Shown: positions 32,981 through 44,866, numbered from the stretch's first letter. The stretch is 64,000 nucleotides of DNA from JBBRHQ01 sp963815645 (GCA_963815645.1 CAWFHL010000001.1:1984001-2048000); one strand, 5' to 3'. The notes: generated by a model not told the origin, from the letters alone. Numbers and translations: made by a program.

Positions 32981-34195
32981 ATGGCCAAGGTCGAAGTCAA
33001 GAACCCGATCGTCGAGCTCGACGGCGATGAGATGACCCGGATCCTCTGGTCCTTCATCAAGGAGAAGCTGATCCTGCCCCACGTCGAGGTCGAGCTGCTC
33101 TATTTCGACCTCGGGATCGAGAGCCGCGAGGCGAGCCGCGATCAGATCACCGTCGACGCGGCCAATGCGATCAAGGAGCACGGGGTCGGCGTCAAGTGCG
33201 CGACGATCACCCCCGACGAGGCCAGGGTGAAGGAGTTCGGGCTGAGTGAGATGTACCGCTCGCCGAACGGGACGATTCGCAACATCCTCGGCGGCGTGAT
33301 CTTCCGGGAGCCGATCGTGATCTCCAACATCCCGCGACTGGTGCCCGGCTGGACGAAGCCGATCGTGATCGGCCGTCATGCATTCGGCGATCAGTACCGG
33401 GCCGAGGACATGGTCGTGCCCGGGGAGGGAACCCTGACCCTGACCTACACACCCAGGAACGGCGACGCGCCGGTCGAGCTCGACGTCTACGACTTCCCCT
33501 CGGGCGGGGTGGCGATGGCGATGTACAACCTCGACGACTCGATCCGGGACTTCGCCCGCGCCTCGATGCGCTACGGGCTCGATCGGGGCTTCCCCGTCTA
33601 CCTATCCACCAAGAACACGATCCTGAAGCGCTACGACGGACGCTTCAAGGACCTCTTCGCCGAGGTCTACGAGAGCGAGTTCCGCGCCGACTTCGAGGCG
33701 GCAGGCCTCACCTACGAGCACCGGTTGATCGACGACATGGTCGCGGCGGCGCTGAAGTGGGAGGGGGGCTACGTCTGGGCCTGCAAGAACTACGACGGCG
33801 ACGTCCAGTCCGACACGGTGGCCCAGGGTTTTGGCTCTCTGGGGCTGATGACCAGTGTGCTGATGACCCCCGATGGCAAGACAGTCGAGGCCGAGGCGGC
33901 GCACGGCACGGTGACTCGCCACTTCCGCGAGCACCAGAAGGGCAACCCCACCTCGACCAACCCGATCGCCTCGATCTTCGCCTGGACCCGAGCGCTTGCG
34001 GCGCGCGGGCGGATGGACTCGACCCCCGAGGTATCGCGGTTCGCCGAGACGCTGGAGCAAGTCTGCGTGGAGACGGTCGAGGCCGGCAAGATGACCAAGG
34101 ACCTTGCCCTCCTGGTCGGGCCCGAGCAGGGATTCCAGACCACCGAGGAGTTCCTCGGCTCGATCGACGAGAACCTGCAGCGGGCGATGGCGTAG
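32981..34195 (+). CDS. icd: Isocitrate dehydrogenase, NADP-dependent
   Basis: Oxidative decarboxylation of isocitrate to 2-oxoglutarate in the TCA cycle. The 404 residues are of the eukaryote-like dimeric type: PIVELDGDEMTRILW at the start, SPNGTIRNILGGVIFREPI (the substrate-binding Ser/Asn/Arg segment, about residues 94-112), ALKWEGGYVWACKNYDGDVQ (metal-binding Asp) and EAAHGTVTRHFREHQKG (the NADP-binding segment). A TAGGGT hexamer 12 bases before the ATG may be the promoter -10. It is followed by mdh after 41 bp, forming a TCA-cycle pair. Confidence 0.96.
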   Translation: MAKVEVKNPIVELDGDEMTRILWSFIKEKLILPHVEVELLYFDLGIESREASRDQITVDAANAIKEHGVGVKCATITPDEARVKEFGLSEMYRSPNGTIRNILGGVIFREPIVISNIPRLVPGWTKPIVIGRHAFGDQYRAEDMVVPGEGTLTLTYTPRNGDAPVELDVYDFPSGGVAMAMYNLDDSIRDFARASMRYGLDRGFPVYLSTKNTILKRYDGRFKDLFAEVYESEFRADFEAAGLTYEHRLIDDMVAAALKWEGGYVWACKNYDGDVQSDTVAQGFGSLGLMTSVLMTPDGKTVEAEAAHGTVTRHFREHQKGNPTSTNPIASIFAWTRALAARGRMDSTPEVSRFAETLEQVCVETVEAGKMTKDLALLVGPEQGFQTTEEFLGSIDENLQRAMA

Positions 34196-34236
34196 CGTCC
34201 GCTCTCCAACCCCACCGATCTCAGGAGAACGAACCA

Positions 34237-35223
<987 letters not shown>

Positions 35224-35244
35224 CCGGCCCCTGCCCCTGAGGGC

Positions 35245-35616
35245 TCAGCTGGTCGAGTAGTACTTGCGCCCGTCCTTCCGAACCCGCTTCTCCTTCTGTA
35301 GGTCGCCGAGCACACGGTAGAGGTAGTTCGGCTTGATCTTCATCTGCTTCGCCACCTCCGAAGCGGTGACGCCCGGGTTCTCGGAGATCAGCTTCACCGC
35401 CTGGTCTGCACGGGTGTTGCGCCGGCGCCGGCGGCGCCGCGGGGTGCCAGCCCGTCCGGCCGACTTGCGCGGCCGCCCCGGTCCCCGCCGCTCGGCGGTG
35501 CCCTCCCTGAGGTGGGTGATGGCGCGCTCGACCCGGCGGACCTCATCTCTGAGCTGGGCGAGGCGCTCCTCCAGGAGTTTGCGAGCATCATCCAGCACGT
35601 TGCTATTGGCGGCCAT
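35245..35616 (-). CDS. Winged-helix DNA-binding protein with AT-hook-like basic linker
   Basis: A 123-residue protein in three parts: a charged coiled-coil helix (about residues 8-38, LLEERLAQLRDEVRRVERAI), a very basic linker with GPGRPRKS (the GRP core of an AT-hook) and a run of seven arginines, and a C-terminal winged helix (about 72-120, NPGVTASEVAKQMKIKPNYL, then VRKDGRKYY). It resembles small nucleoid-associated or transcriptional proteins seen in Thermoleophilia; no target is known. An AAAGGAG ribosome binding site precedes the ATG. It diverges from the hydroxyacid dehydrogenase across an unusually AT-rich promoter region. Confidence 0.75.
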   Translation of the reverse strand: MAANSNVLDDARKLLEERLAQLRDEVRRVERAITHLREGTAERRGPGRPRKSAGRAGTPRRRRRRRNTRADQAVKLISENPGVTASEVAKQMKIKPNYLYRVLGDLQKEKRVRKDGRKYYSTS

Positions 35617-35624
35617 CGAGGCTG

Positions 35625-35727
35625 CTCCTTTCAGCAGTGATCATCGAAATTGACGGTTACAGTCTAGACACGAAACGTATGTGCTTGTGTGAAGAGTGAA
35701 TCGTGACAGTGTGGAAGTAAGTCACTT
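35625..35727. promoter_or_regulatory. AT-rich divergent promoter region
   Basis: This intergenic stretch between the winged-helix gene (minus) and the hydroxyacid dehydrogenase (plus) is markedly richer in A and T than the surrounding genome and contains short half-sites such as GTGAC and GTCAC flanking the plus-strand start. An AT-hook protein encoded next to it could bind here. No -35/-10 pair could be fixed with confidence. Confidence 0.4.
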
Positions 35728-36687
35728 ATGAATCGAACTCCCAAGGTGGTGATCGCTCGGATCCTGCTCTCCGCGGGGGCGCAGCTGCTGCGAGACCGCT
35801 ACGAGGTCGTCGCCGGGGGCATCGCAACGGATCCGGAGGAGTTGCGCTCGCTTGCCCCGGGCGCGGCGGCGATCGTCGCTGATGCCAGCGTCCCGATCGA
35901 CGAGGAGCTGCTCGACGCCGCAGGACCCGGCCTGCAGGTGGTGGCGAACTTCGCCGTCGGCTACGACAACGTCGATCTCGACGCCTGCCGGGCGCGGGGA
36001 ATCGCGGTGACGAATACGCCCGACATCCTCACCAACGCCACCGCTGAGCTGGCCCTGGCCCTGGCACTGTCCGCCGCCAGGCATCTGCCGACTACCGAGG
36101 CGGAGCTGCGGACTGGAGAGTGGAAGGGATGGGATCCCGCTGCACACCTCGGGCTCGAGCTGAGTGGAGCGACGGTCGGCATCGTCGGCCTGGGCCGGAT
36201 CGGGAGACGGTTCGCCGAGCTGCTTCGGGGCTTTGGGGTCGAGCTCCTCTTCACCTCACCGTCACCCAAGCCGGAGGAAGAGCGGGCGCTGGGAGCGGCG
36301 CGCGTCGGCCTCGAGGAGCTGCTGCGACGCTCCGACCTGATCAGCCTGCACGCTCCGTCAACCGCTGCGACCTACCATCTGATCGATTCCACCGCGCTCG
36401 AGCTGGTCAAGCCGACTGCGGTCCTCGTCAACACCTCCCGAGGCGGACTGGTCGATCTTTCGGCCCTTGCCGCCGCGCTGCGCGAGGGTCGAATCGGCGC
36501 GGCGGGACTCGATGTGTTCGAGGCGGAGCCCGCAGTCCACTCGGAGATCCTCGAGGCGCCGCGAACATCGCTCACACCGCACATCGGCTCGGCAACGGTC
36601 CGGGCCCGCGACGGGATGGCGAGGTCGGTCGCCGAGAATGTGATCGCTGTGCTGGAGGGGCGGGAGCCTCCCAACCGGGTTGTCTGA
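35728..36687 (+). CDS. D-isomer-specific 2-hydroxyacid dehydrogenase
   Basis: A 319-residue NAD(P)-dependent reductase, closest in pattern to glyoxylate/hydroxypyruvate reductases. The catalytic and cofactor motifs are FAVGYDNVDLDACRARGI, GATVGIVGLGRIGRR (Rossmann motif, about residues 149-163), VNTSRGGLVDL with the substrate-binding Arg, the Asp/Glu of GLDVFEAEP and the catalytic His in LTPHIGSAT. No regulatory ACT domain is present, so it is less likely to be phosphoglycerate dehydrogenase. The exact substrate is unresolved. It starts with ATG in the AT-rich divergent promoter region. Confidence 0.88.
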   Translation: MNRTPKVVIARILLSAGAQLLRDRYEVVAGGIATDPEELRSLAPGAAAIVADASVPIDEELLDAAGPGLQVVANFAVGYDNVDLDACRARGIAVTNTPDILTNATAELALALALSAARHLPTTEAELRTGEWKGWDPAAHLGLELSGATVGIVGLGRIGRRFAELLRGFGVELLFTSPSPKPEEERALGAARVGLEELLRRSDLISLHAPSTAATYHLIDSTALELVKPTAVLVNTSRGGLVDLSALAAALREGRIGAAGLDVFEAEPAVHSEILEAPRTSLTPHIGSATVRARDGMARSVAENVIAVLEGREPPNRVV

Positions 36688-36718
36688 ATCGCTCAGCCGG
36701 CAATCGGGCCGGATCGCT

Positions 36719-37102
36719 TCATTCCGCGTCGAGAGCCCACTTGGTGGTGAAGGTGGCGAGGATGGTGGCGACGATCTTCTCGTCTTTCAGCTTGGTCTCG
36801 CTCTCGTCATCGCGGCCGGTGTTCGGGATCGCGATGCCGAGCGAGCGCAGGGGCGTCGGTATCGAAACCCCATTGCAAATCTGGGTTGCGGTCCAGGCGT
36901 CTGAGGTGTTCATGAAACCCCGGTAAAAGAGCAGCCCGGATCGAGAACGAGGCCCGCATCGCCGGGACCGATCTTGGAGTTCTTGCCTCATCCTCAATCT
37001 TCGCGTAGCCGAAAATCGGCTCGGTCAGCGACATGGTGCCGTCCCAGATCCGGGGGATCACGGCGAACTCCGGGCCTACGGCGTCCTCCGTTGAGACTTC
37101 AT
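36719..37102 (-). pseudogene. Unrecognised gene with at least three frame breaks
   Basis: An ATG at 37102 with a GGGGG stretch just upstream opens a gene whose coherent reading must change frame three times, each by one missing base. Segments in order are EFAVIPRIWDGTMSLTEPIF plus GYAKIED, then a short KNSKIGPGDAGLVLDPG, then FYRGFMNTSDAWTATQICNG, SIPTPLRSLGIAIPNTGRDD and a Lys/Asp-rich end finishing KWALDAE. The summed product would be about 128 residues. I do not recognise the family. The density of breaks suggests either a decayed gene or a locally poor consensus. Confidence 0.55.
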
Positions 37103-37109
37103 AACCCCC

Positions 37110-37619
37110 TTAGAAGTAGAGCTGGATCACCGACCGGCTGACGCCCAGAGTGATCGCAGTGGTCGTTCCGCTTCAGGTTGGCCCCGAGAGGTTTGCCTCA
37201 CCGCCGCCGGTGAGTGGAACCCCGTACTTGGCGAGGGCGGCGGAGATCCGCGAGCCGACGTGGATCTTCTTCGCTGTCTTCAACCTCTTCACCTTGCTCA
37301 GCGCGCCTTGCATATGGGGGAGAATCGAGTTCGATCGCGACGACCTGGCCGTTCTTGACGTAGAAGGCGGCGACGTAGGAGGGTCCGGTGTTGGTCGACA
37401 ATGTGTAGGCGCAGGTGGTCAGCCCGCCGCGGGTCGTGCAGGTGTCGGCCGCTCCCCACCCGGCCTTCGCCTGGTGCTTTGTCATCCCCACCCTGACCCC
37501 GCCTTTCGACTGCCCGGAGACGAACGACGGCTGTTTGAAGTGGAAATTGGGGACGCTGCCAGGGCGGGCACGTCGAGCAGCACCAAGACGATCCCTGCAA
37601 TCAGGAGCCCCCGCTTCAC
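37110..37619 (-). pseudogene. Secreted small protein gene with frame breaks
   Basis: A GTG at 37619 opens a clear signal peptide (VKRGLLIAGIVLVLLDVPAL). One base appears lost after it, shifting to HFKQPSFVSGQSKGGVRVGM, KAGWGAADTCTTRGGLTTCA and NTGPSYVAAFYVKNGQVVAI; another shift gives ALSKVKRLKTAKKIHVGSRI and SAALAKYGVPLTGGGEANL. An in-frame TGA follows, and the last readable segment ends VSRSVIQLYF at a TAA at 37110. The intact product would be an exported protein of about 165 residues with two cysteines. Function is unknown. It lies 8 bp upstream of the other broken gene on the same strand. Confidence 0.6.
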
Positions 37620-37701
37620 GCCTCAAACTCAGGGCGTGACCGGGCGATACGCAAGCAGACTCGACAGGTCGACGAGTCCGGCGCCGGCCGTCCCGAGTGC
37701 C

Positions 37702-38328
37702 CTAGGAGCGCCGGCGCCGAGGGATCGTGCGGAAGACCGCGTCCCAGAGCGGCGAGGAGACGCCGAAGCCGTAGCGGTGGTCCTGGAAGTGGTGGCGCAT
37801 GTGCTGCTCGCGCAGCTGCTTGGCGAGGTCGGACTTCGGGACGAAGTGGTGCACGTAGTAATGGGTGTAGTCGTAGATCAGGTAGCCGCCGATGAACCCG
37901 GCGAACAGGGGGAAGGAAGCGGGGGTGCCGAAGAGCAGGAAGAAGGCGCCGTAGAAGAGAGCAGCGAGAGGGATGCTGACCGCCGGGGGCATGACAAGGC
38001 GCAGCTTGTCGTTGGGATGGTCGTGGTGGACCCCGTGGATGATGAAGTGCATGCGGTGACCGAAATCGTTGTCGGGCTCCCAGTGGAAGACCAGTCGGTG
38101 AAGCCAGTACTCGGTCAACGTCCAGATCGCGACGCCACCCAGGGTGAGCAGGAGAAGCGCCCCGAGGCCGAGTCCGCGGTCGGCTCCGAGCCACTCCATC
38201 GCGACCACGACCGGCAGGAAGACGATCGCCGGGACGGCCGGGTGGACCCGCGAGAAATAGTTGAGAAAGGCGCTGTCGAACATCTCCGGTGAGGCCGCCA
38301 GGCGCTCGCTTCGCTCATGCGTTCCCAT
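37702..38328 (-). CDS. Fatty acid hydroxylase / sterol desaturase family membrane protein
   Basis: A 208-residue integral membrane di-iron oxygenase. Four hydrophobic segments lie at about residues 29-46, 52-70, 109-130 and 134-150. The His clusters are HRLVFH (about 76-81), HGVHHDHP (about 96-103), HYYVHH (about 154-159) and HMRHH (about 174-178), matching the FA 2-hydroxylase (Scs7) group. It probably hydroxylates lipid acyl chains. The ATG at 38328 was chosen because the hydrophilic start EMFDSAFLNYFSRVHPAVP is conserved in the family; the longer upstream reading is low complexity. Confidence 0.88.
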   Translation of the reverse strand: MGTHERSERLAASPEMFDSAFLNYFSRVHPAVPAIVFLPVVVAMEWLGADRGLGLGALLLLTLGGVAIWTLTEYWLHRLVFHWEPDNDFGHRMHFIIHGVHHDHPNDKLRLVMPPAVSIPLAALFYGAFFLLFGTPASFPLFAGFIGGYLIYDYTHYYVHHFVPKSDLAKQLREQHMRHHFQDHRYGFGVSSPLWDAVFRTIPRRRRS

Positions 38329-38528
38329 CGCCGGAATCTTAGCGGCGCCGTGGGCGCCGACAGGGGGTGGCCGCAAAGCGCGGGGAAGTTGCAAGACCGC
38401 CCCGGCGAGAAAGAAGCGAATTGCGGAATTGGCTCCTGCGGGACCCTCGCAGCGGTGCTTACATGGCCCCAAGCCGGCGGGCAGGCCGGCGGCACAGAGA
38501 ATCGGTTTCTATCGGGAGAGGAGTGGGA

Positions 38529-38762
38529 TTGGCAAAGCGCAGGGGTAGTTCGGGATCGGGGAAGGCGCCCTCCTGCGAGGACTGCTACTTCCGCAGGAAC
38601 CTCCTCTGCGCCTTGGAGCTGGAGGAGCCCTGCGCCACCTTCCGCCCCGACCGACCCGAGGGCCTCGTCCCGCCGCGCCAGCCGGTGCTGCTGATGCGAG
38701 CGCCCCGCTGGGCCCGGGAGGCGCGCGCCTCTGAGGAGCCTCGCCTCAGCAGTATCGCCTGA
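38529..38762 (+). CDS. Four-cysteine miniprotein, putative zinc ribbon
   Basis: A 77-residue protein starting at TTG with a GAGAGGAG ribosome binding site 8 bases upstream; an in-frame GTG at 38523 is too close to that site. The conserved-looking core is CEDCYFRRNLLCALELEEPC, that is C-x2-C-x8-C-x7-C, surrounded by Arg and Pro. This spacing could hold a zinc ion or a small iron-sulfur cluster. No family name is known to me. It stands alone between divergent and same-strand neighbours. Confidence 0.6.
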   Translation: MAKRRGSSGSGKAPSCEDCYFRRNLLCALELEEPCATFRPDRPEGLVPPRQPVLLMRAPRWAREARASEEPRLSSIA

Positions 38763-38786
38763 CCCTCCGCCGGAGTCGCCGGGCGG

Positions 38787-38813
38787 AAAACGTCGACCAA
38801 TTCGTCGTTTTCA
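38787..38813. other. Short inverted repeat GAAAACG/CGTTTTC
   Basis: Seven-base arms GAAAACG (38787-38793) and CGTTTTC (38807-38813) flank a 13-base loop rich in TCG/CGA. It begins 24 bases after the stop of the Cys4 miniprotein and lies 91 bases before the next gene. With a T-run inside the right arm it might be a weak terminator, or alternatively a protein-binding site. Confidence 0.35.
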
Positions 38814-38903
38814 GCCCGTCGCGAGAATCGGTTCAGTGCCGCGCCGCCCCGGCGGTCGCCGAATCGCTCATCTAGAGTCACGGCCAGGGGAAGTGGGAAT
38901 GCG

Positions 38904-39698
38904 GTGAGGCTCACAGTTCTCGGCAAGTCACCGTCCTGGCAGGACGCCGGTGGAGCATGCAGCGGATACCTGATCGAGGAGGGCGACCACGGACTGCTGC
39001 TCGACTGCGGAAACGGCGTCTTCGCCAAGCTCCGAGAGCACCGCGACTACGTCGACGTCGACACGGTGGCGATCTCCCACCTGCACGCCGACCACTTCCT
39101 CGACCTGGTTCCCTACAGCTACGCGCTCACCTACGCGCCGCGGCAGCAGCCCGTGCCGGTGCCTCCGCATCCCGGAACCGATAATCCGGCTCGGCCCCGG
39201 CTGTTCGCCCCGCCCGGCGCGGCCTCAACCTTTCGCAGGGTGGTCGGAGCCTGGGGGAACGAGGACCTGATCGAGAAGGCTTTCGACCTCGCCGAGTACG
39301 GGCCCGGCGCCACGGTCGAATCCGGGCCGTTGCGGCTCACCTTCGAAGAGGTGCCGCACTTCACCGAGACATTCTCCGTGCAGATCAGCTCGGCCGGCGG
39401 CAGCGGGCGGATCACCTACGGCGCCGACTGCGGGCCCAGCGAGGAGCTGGTCGAGATCGCCCGGGACACAGACCTGCTGATCATCGAGGCGACCCTGCCA
39501 CGCCCCGAGCGGGAGGGACCCCGGGGACACCTGACCGCGGCTGAGGCGGGCGAGCACGCCAGGCAGGCTGGCGCTAAGCGGGTCGTGCTCACCCATATCT
39601 CCGACGAGCTCGACCACGATCTGGCCCGAGAGCTTGCATCCGAGGCGTTCGGCGGGGCGGTCGAGATCGCCAGTGAGGGCGCGACCTTCGAGGTGTAG
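38904..39698 (+). CDS. RNase Z-like MBL-fold hydrolase
   Basis: A 264-residue beta-lactamase-fold hydrolase of the RNase Z/ElaC-like branch. It begins LTVLGKSPSWQDAGGACSGY, carries SHLHADHFLDL (HxHxDH at about residues 60-65), the His in FEEVPHFTETF, ITYGADCGPSEEL and the late HLTAAEAGEHARQAGAKRVV and LTHIS. No exosite arm typical of true tRNase Z is seen, so an RNA substrate is not proven. The start is GTG with AGGGGAAG upstream. It precedes hsp20 by 23 bp and may be co-transcribed, although hsp20 has its own promoter-like element. Confidence 0.82.
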   Translation: MRLTVLGKSPSWQDAGGACSGYLIEEGDHGLLLDCGNGVFAKLREHRDYVDVDTVAISHLHADHFLDLVPYSYALTYAPRQQPVPVPPHPGTDNPARPRLFAPPGAASTFRRVVGAWGNEDLIEKAFDLAEYGPGATVESGPLRLTFEEVPHFTETFSVQISSAGGSGRITYGADCGPSEELVEIARDTDLLIIEATLPRPEREGPRGHLTAAEAGEHARQAGAKRVVLTHISDELDHDLARELASEAFGGAVEIASEGATFEV

Positions 39699-39709
39699 CG
39701 CCCGGGGGC

Positions 39710-39715
39710 TATCTT
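39710..39715 (+). promoter_or_regulatory. TATCTT -10 element of hsp20
   Basis: TATCTT ends 6 bases before the GTG start of hsp20 with no Shine-Dalgarno sequence in between, consistent with a leaderless heat-shock transcript that could continue into lon. No CIRCE or HAIR inverted repeat was seen nearby. Confidence 0.5.
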
Positions 39716-39721
39716 TGGCCC

Positions 39722-40165
39722 GTGACCGAACGCGACCTGTTCTCCAACTTCGCCCGGATGCGGCGTGAGATGGACCAGCTGCTCGGGGACGCCTGGGGCC
39801 GGGCCGGCTACGTCAGCCGCCGCGCCTCGGGGTTCTCCCCGAACGTCGACGTCTACTACTGCGGCGATCCGCAGCGGGCGATCGTCAAGGCCGACCTCTC
39901 CGGCGTGGAGCTGGCCGAGGTGAGCATCGAGATCAGCGGCCGCGAGCTGGCCATCAGCGGGGAGCGCCCGGTCCAGGAGACGGAGGGCCGCGTCTACCAG
40001 CAGGTGGAGGTCCCGACCGGCCCGTTCCGCAGGATCGTCGAGCTCCAGGTCGACGTCGACGCCGAGCAGGCCAAGGCGACCTATGAGGACGGGGTGCTGA
40101 GGATCGAGCTGCCGCTTCGCGATCAGGCCGAGACGACCCGACGAGTCCCGATCGACCGCGAGTAG
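39722..40165 (+). CDS. Small heat shock protein (Hsp20/alpha-crystallin)
   Basis: ATP-independent holdase chaperone, 147 residues. The alpha-crystallin domain spans about residues 40-135: FSPNVDVYYCGDPQRAIVKA, DLSGVELAEVSIEI, the loop REGE-like GERPVQETEGRVYQQVEV, GPFRRIVELQVDVD and the terminal strand YEDGVLRIELPLRD. The I-x-I-type C-terminal motif is reduced to RRVPI. It is followed after 14 bp by lon, making a protein quality-control pair. Confidence 0.93.
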   Translation: MTERDLFSNFARMRREMDQLLGDAWGRAGYVSRRASGFSPNVDVYYCGDPQRAIVKADLSGVELAEVSIEISGRELAISGERPVQETEGRVYQQVEVPTGPFRRIVELQVDVDAEQAKATYEDGVLRIELPLRDQAETTRRVPIDRE

Positions 40166-40179
40166 CGGGCCGGGCGACC

Positions 40180-42626
<2,447 letters not shown>

Positions 42627-42627
<1 letters not shown>

Positions 42628-44156
42628 TGGAGGCAACCGCGGTTGGCCGGGGGAGCCTGGGCCAGCTGGCCGATGCAATCCGCGAGGCGGTGCAGTCGCG
42701 CTCCCGCCTCTTCTGGGTGGTCGCCGGGATCACCGCCGTCGCCGCGACCCTGAGGCTGGCCACCCTGGGGCTGCAGAGCTATCACCACGACGAGATCGTC
42801 ACCGCCGGCCGGGTCCTGCGCGGAAGCCTCTGGCACGCGGTCGAGAAGATCGGCGCGAGCGAGTCGGCGCCGCCGCTCTACTACCTGCTCGCCTGGTTGT
42901 GGACGCAGGTGTTCGGGACCGCGGAGGTGGGCCTGCGATCGCTCTCCGCGGTGGCGGGGATCGCCGTTGTGCCGGTCGCCTTCCTGCTCGGAGCCGAGCT
43001 GAGCGGACGGCGCACCGGCCTCGCCGCGGCGGCTCTGGTGGCCGCCAACCCGATGCTCGTCTGGTACTCGCAGGAGGCCCGCTGCTACTCGTTGCTCGTC
43101 CTGCTCACCTCGATCTCCCTGCTCTTCTTCCTCCGAGCCCGCCGCACCGAGTCGGGCCGCGACCTCGCCTGGTGGGCGCTCGCCTCCGCCCTGGCGCTCG
43201 CCACCCACTACTTCGCCGTCTTCGGGGTGGCGGCGGAGGGCGCCTGGCTGCTGTGGCGCCATCGCGCCGGCGCCCGCAAGGCGCTCGGCTGGGTCGCAGC
43301 CGTCGGCGTCCTGCTCGCCCCGCTGGCCCTGTGGCAGATGAGCCAGGTCGATCACACCGATTGGATCGAGAGATTCGCGATGCCCTACCGGGTCGGCCAG
43401 ACCGCGGTCGCCTTCATGGTCGGGGAGACCGGCGATCTGATCGCCGAGCCGGTCCGTCCTGCGCTGGCCCTGGCCCCGGGCCTGCTGGTCGCGGCCGCCT
43501 GCCTTCTGCTCCTGCTTTGGGGCTCGCCGAAGCAGCGCCGCGATGGCGTCGTGCTCGCCGGCCTGGCGGCGGCGACCCTGGTGCTGCCCTTGCTGCTGGC
43601 CGCGGCAGGCAAGGACTTCGTGATCGATCGCAATCTGATCCCGGCTCTGGTGCCGTTGCTGCTGATCGCGGCCCTCGGGATCACCGCCGGCCGAGCCGGG
43701 CGCCTCGGGGTGGCGATTGGCACCGCGCTGGTCGCCTACTCGCTCGGATTCGCCGTTTGGACCAACTTCGACCTCTCGCTGCAGCGGCCCGACTGGCGAG
43801 CCGTCGCCGGCAGCCTCGGTGAGCCGACCCGGCCGCGGGCGATGGTCACCTGGCTGCTCGGCGCGGGCGTCCTGCGCCACTACCTCTCCACCGGCTCATT
43901 CCAGGCGGTGCCCCAGGGCGAGCGCTGGTTCATCGGGGAGGTGGACCTGATCTCCAACGGACCTGCGCCCCCGGGCAGGCCTCCGGGGCTTGCCCCGAGC
44001 TTTCGCCGGGACGGAGCGAGGACGGTCGGGCGCTTCGAGATCACCCGCTACTCGGCTCCCGGGCTGGCCCCGGTCTCGGTCCGCAAGCTCGCCCATGCGC
44101 CGCTCGGGTTCCGCAACGACAGGGTCCTGATGGACGGCATCGGGCCGAGCGAATGA
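42627..44156 (+). CDS. GT39-like membrane glycosyltransferase
   Basis: A 509-residue polytopic membrane protein of the dolichyl-phosphate-mannose/GT39 superfamily. The first extracytoplasmic loop has the acidic pair in YHHDEIVTAGRVL, then SAPPLYYLLAWLW and VWYSQEARCYSLLVL, all typical. About ten helices extend to residue 375, followed by a soluble C-terminal domain of about 130 residues. It probably transfers a sugar from a polyprenyl-phosphate donor; acceptor unknown. Its start is fused to the lon stop (TGATG), an unexpected coupling for a cell-envelope enzyme. Confidence 0.8.
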
Positions 44157-44246
44157 TGCGATCGGCCAACCAGGGATTACGGCTAATGCCCGGCGGGTAT
44201 ATCCTGAGGCCGCACATTCCGAGAAGAACAGCGAGGAGTTGAGCGA

Positions 44247-44759
44247 ATGGCCAGCAGCAGACGGGCGAACATGGCGGCGGATCGCGCCGCCGGGCTGTAC
44301 GAGACGGCGCGCAGCAACCGCTACGTGCAGCGGTTGATCGAGGACGCCGAGCTGCGCGCGAACCTCCACGACGCCTACGAATCGGCCCGCAAGGCCTACG
44401 GACGGGTCTCGAGCAACGGCAAGAGCCCGGTGCAGGCCGTCGCCAACGACAAAAAGGTCCAGCGCGACCTGCGGGCCGCAGCCGACTCGCTGCGCGAGGC
44501 CTCGGACCAGATCCGCAAGCCGAAGAAGAAGAAGCGAAGGCTGGGACGCCTGCTCGTCCTTGGGGCCGTGGCCGGCGGCGTCACCCTGGCGCTCAGCGAG
44601 AACGCCCGCAAGACAGTGATGGACACCCTGTTCGGAGCCGAGGAGGAGTTCGAATACACCAGCACCACCACGGCCCCCAATTCGACCAACTCCGCCCCGA
44701 GCGCGACCACCACCCCCGCCGGCGCCGAGACCGGCGGCAACTCGGGCGCGTCGGAGTAA
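44247..44759 (+). CDS. Hypothetical protein with one weak membrane helix
   Basis: A 170-residue protein that I do not recognise. Residues 1-85 are helical and highly charged (RSNRYVQRLIEDAELRANLH), then a Lys/Arg run (RKPKKKKRRLGR) precedes a hydrophobic stretch LLVLGAVAGGVTLALSE (about residues 98-114). The tail is a flexible Thr/Ser/Asn/Gly-rich region. By the positive-inside rule the N-terminal half is cytoplasmic and the tail extracytoplasmic. A GAGGAG sequence lies about 8 bases before the ATG. It is downstream of the glycosyltransferase by 90 bp. Confidence 0.6.
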   Translation: MASSRRANMAADRAAGLYETARSNRYVQRLIEDAELRANLHDAYESARKAYGRVSSNGKSPVQAVANDKKVQRDLRAAADSLREASDQIRKPKKKKRRLGRLLVLGAVAGGVTLALSENARKTVMDTLFGAEEEFEYTSTTTAPNSTNSAPSATTTPAGAETGGNSGASE

Positions 44760-44760
44760 A

Positions 44761-44866
44761 GCGCCGCCTCCTCCGCTCCCGCCGGGACGCGCCTCACACG
44801 ACTGGAAGCCTCGCGCCCCGGCTCCCGGGTCCGGGGCGGCTTGGCGCCGCCTCCTCCGCTCCCGCC
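44761..44866. repeat. Dispersed repeat copy B, intergenic
   Basis: Same element as in sdhB (25661-25766). The outer boxes are exact 23-bp direct repeats at 44761-44783 and 44844-44866 (GCGCCGCCTCCTCCGCTCCC and three further bases). The core between them contains CTGGAAGCCTCGCG and GGCTCCCGGGTCCGGGG, which can fold back on itself. It fills the gap between the hypothetical gene and the tetR promoter. Confidence 0.72.

Noticed and set aside
38329..38528. Small gene upstream of the Cys4 miniprotein
   Set aside because: Open frames here are low complexity, lack a ribosome binding site, and run in from the neighbouring gene's start; I see only unassigned intergenic sequence.
38844..38903. TAGAGT element before the MBL gene at 38904 as a leaderless promoter
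   Set aside because: It lies more than 20 bases from the start and a Shine-Dalgarno-like AGGGGAAG intervenes, so this gene is not part of the leaderless set.
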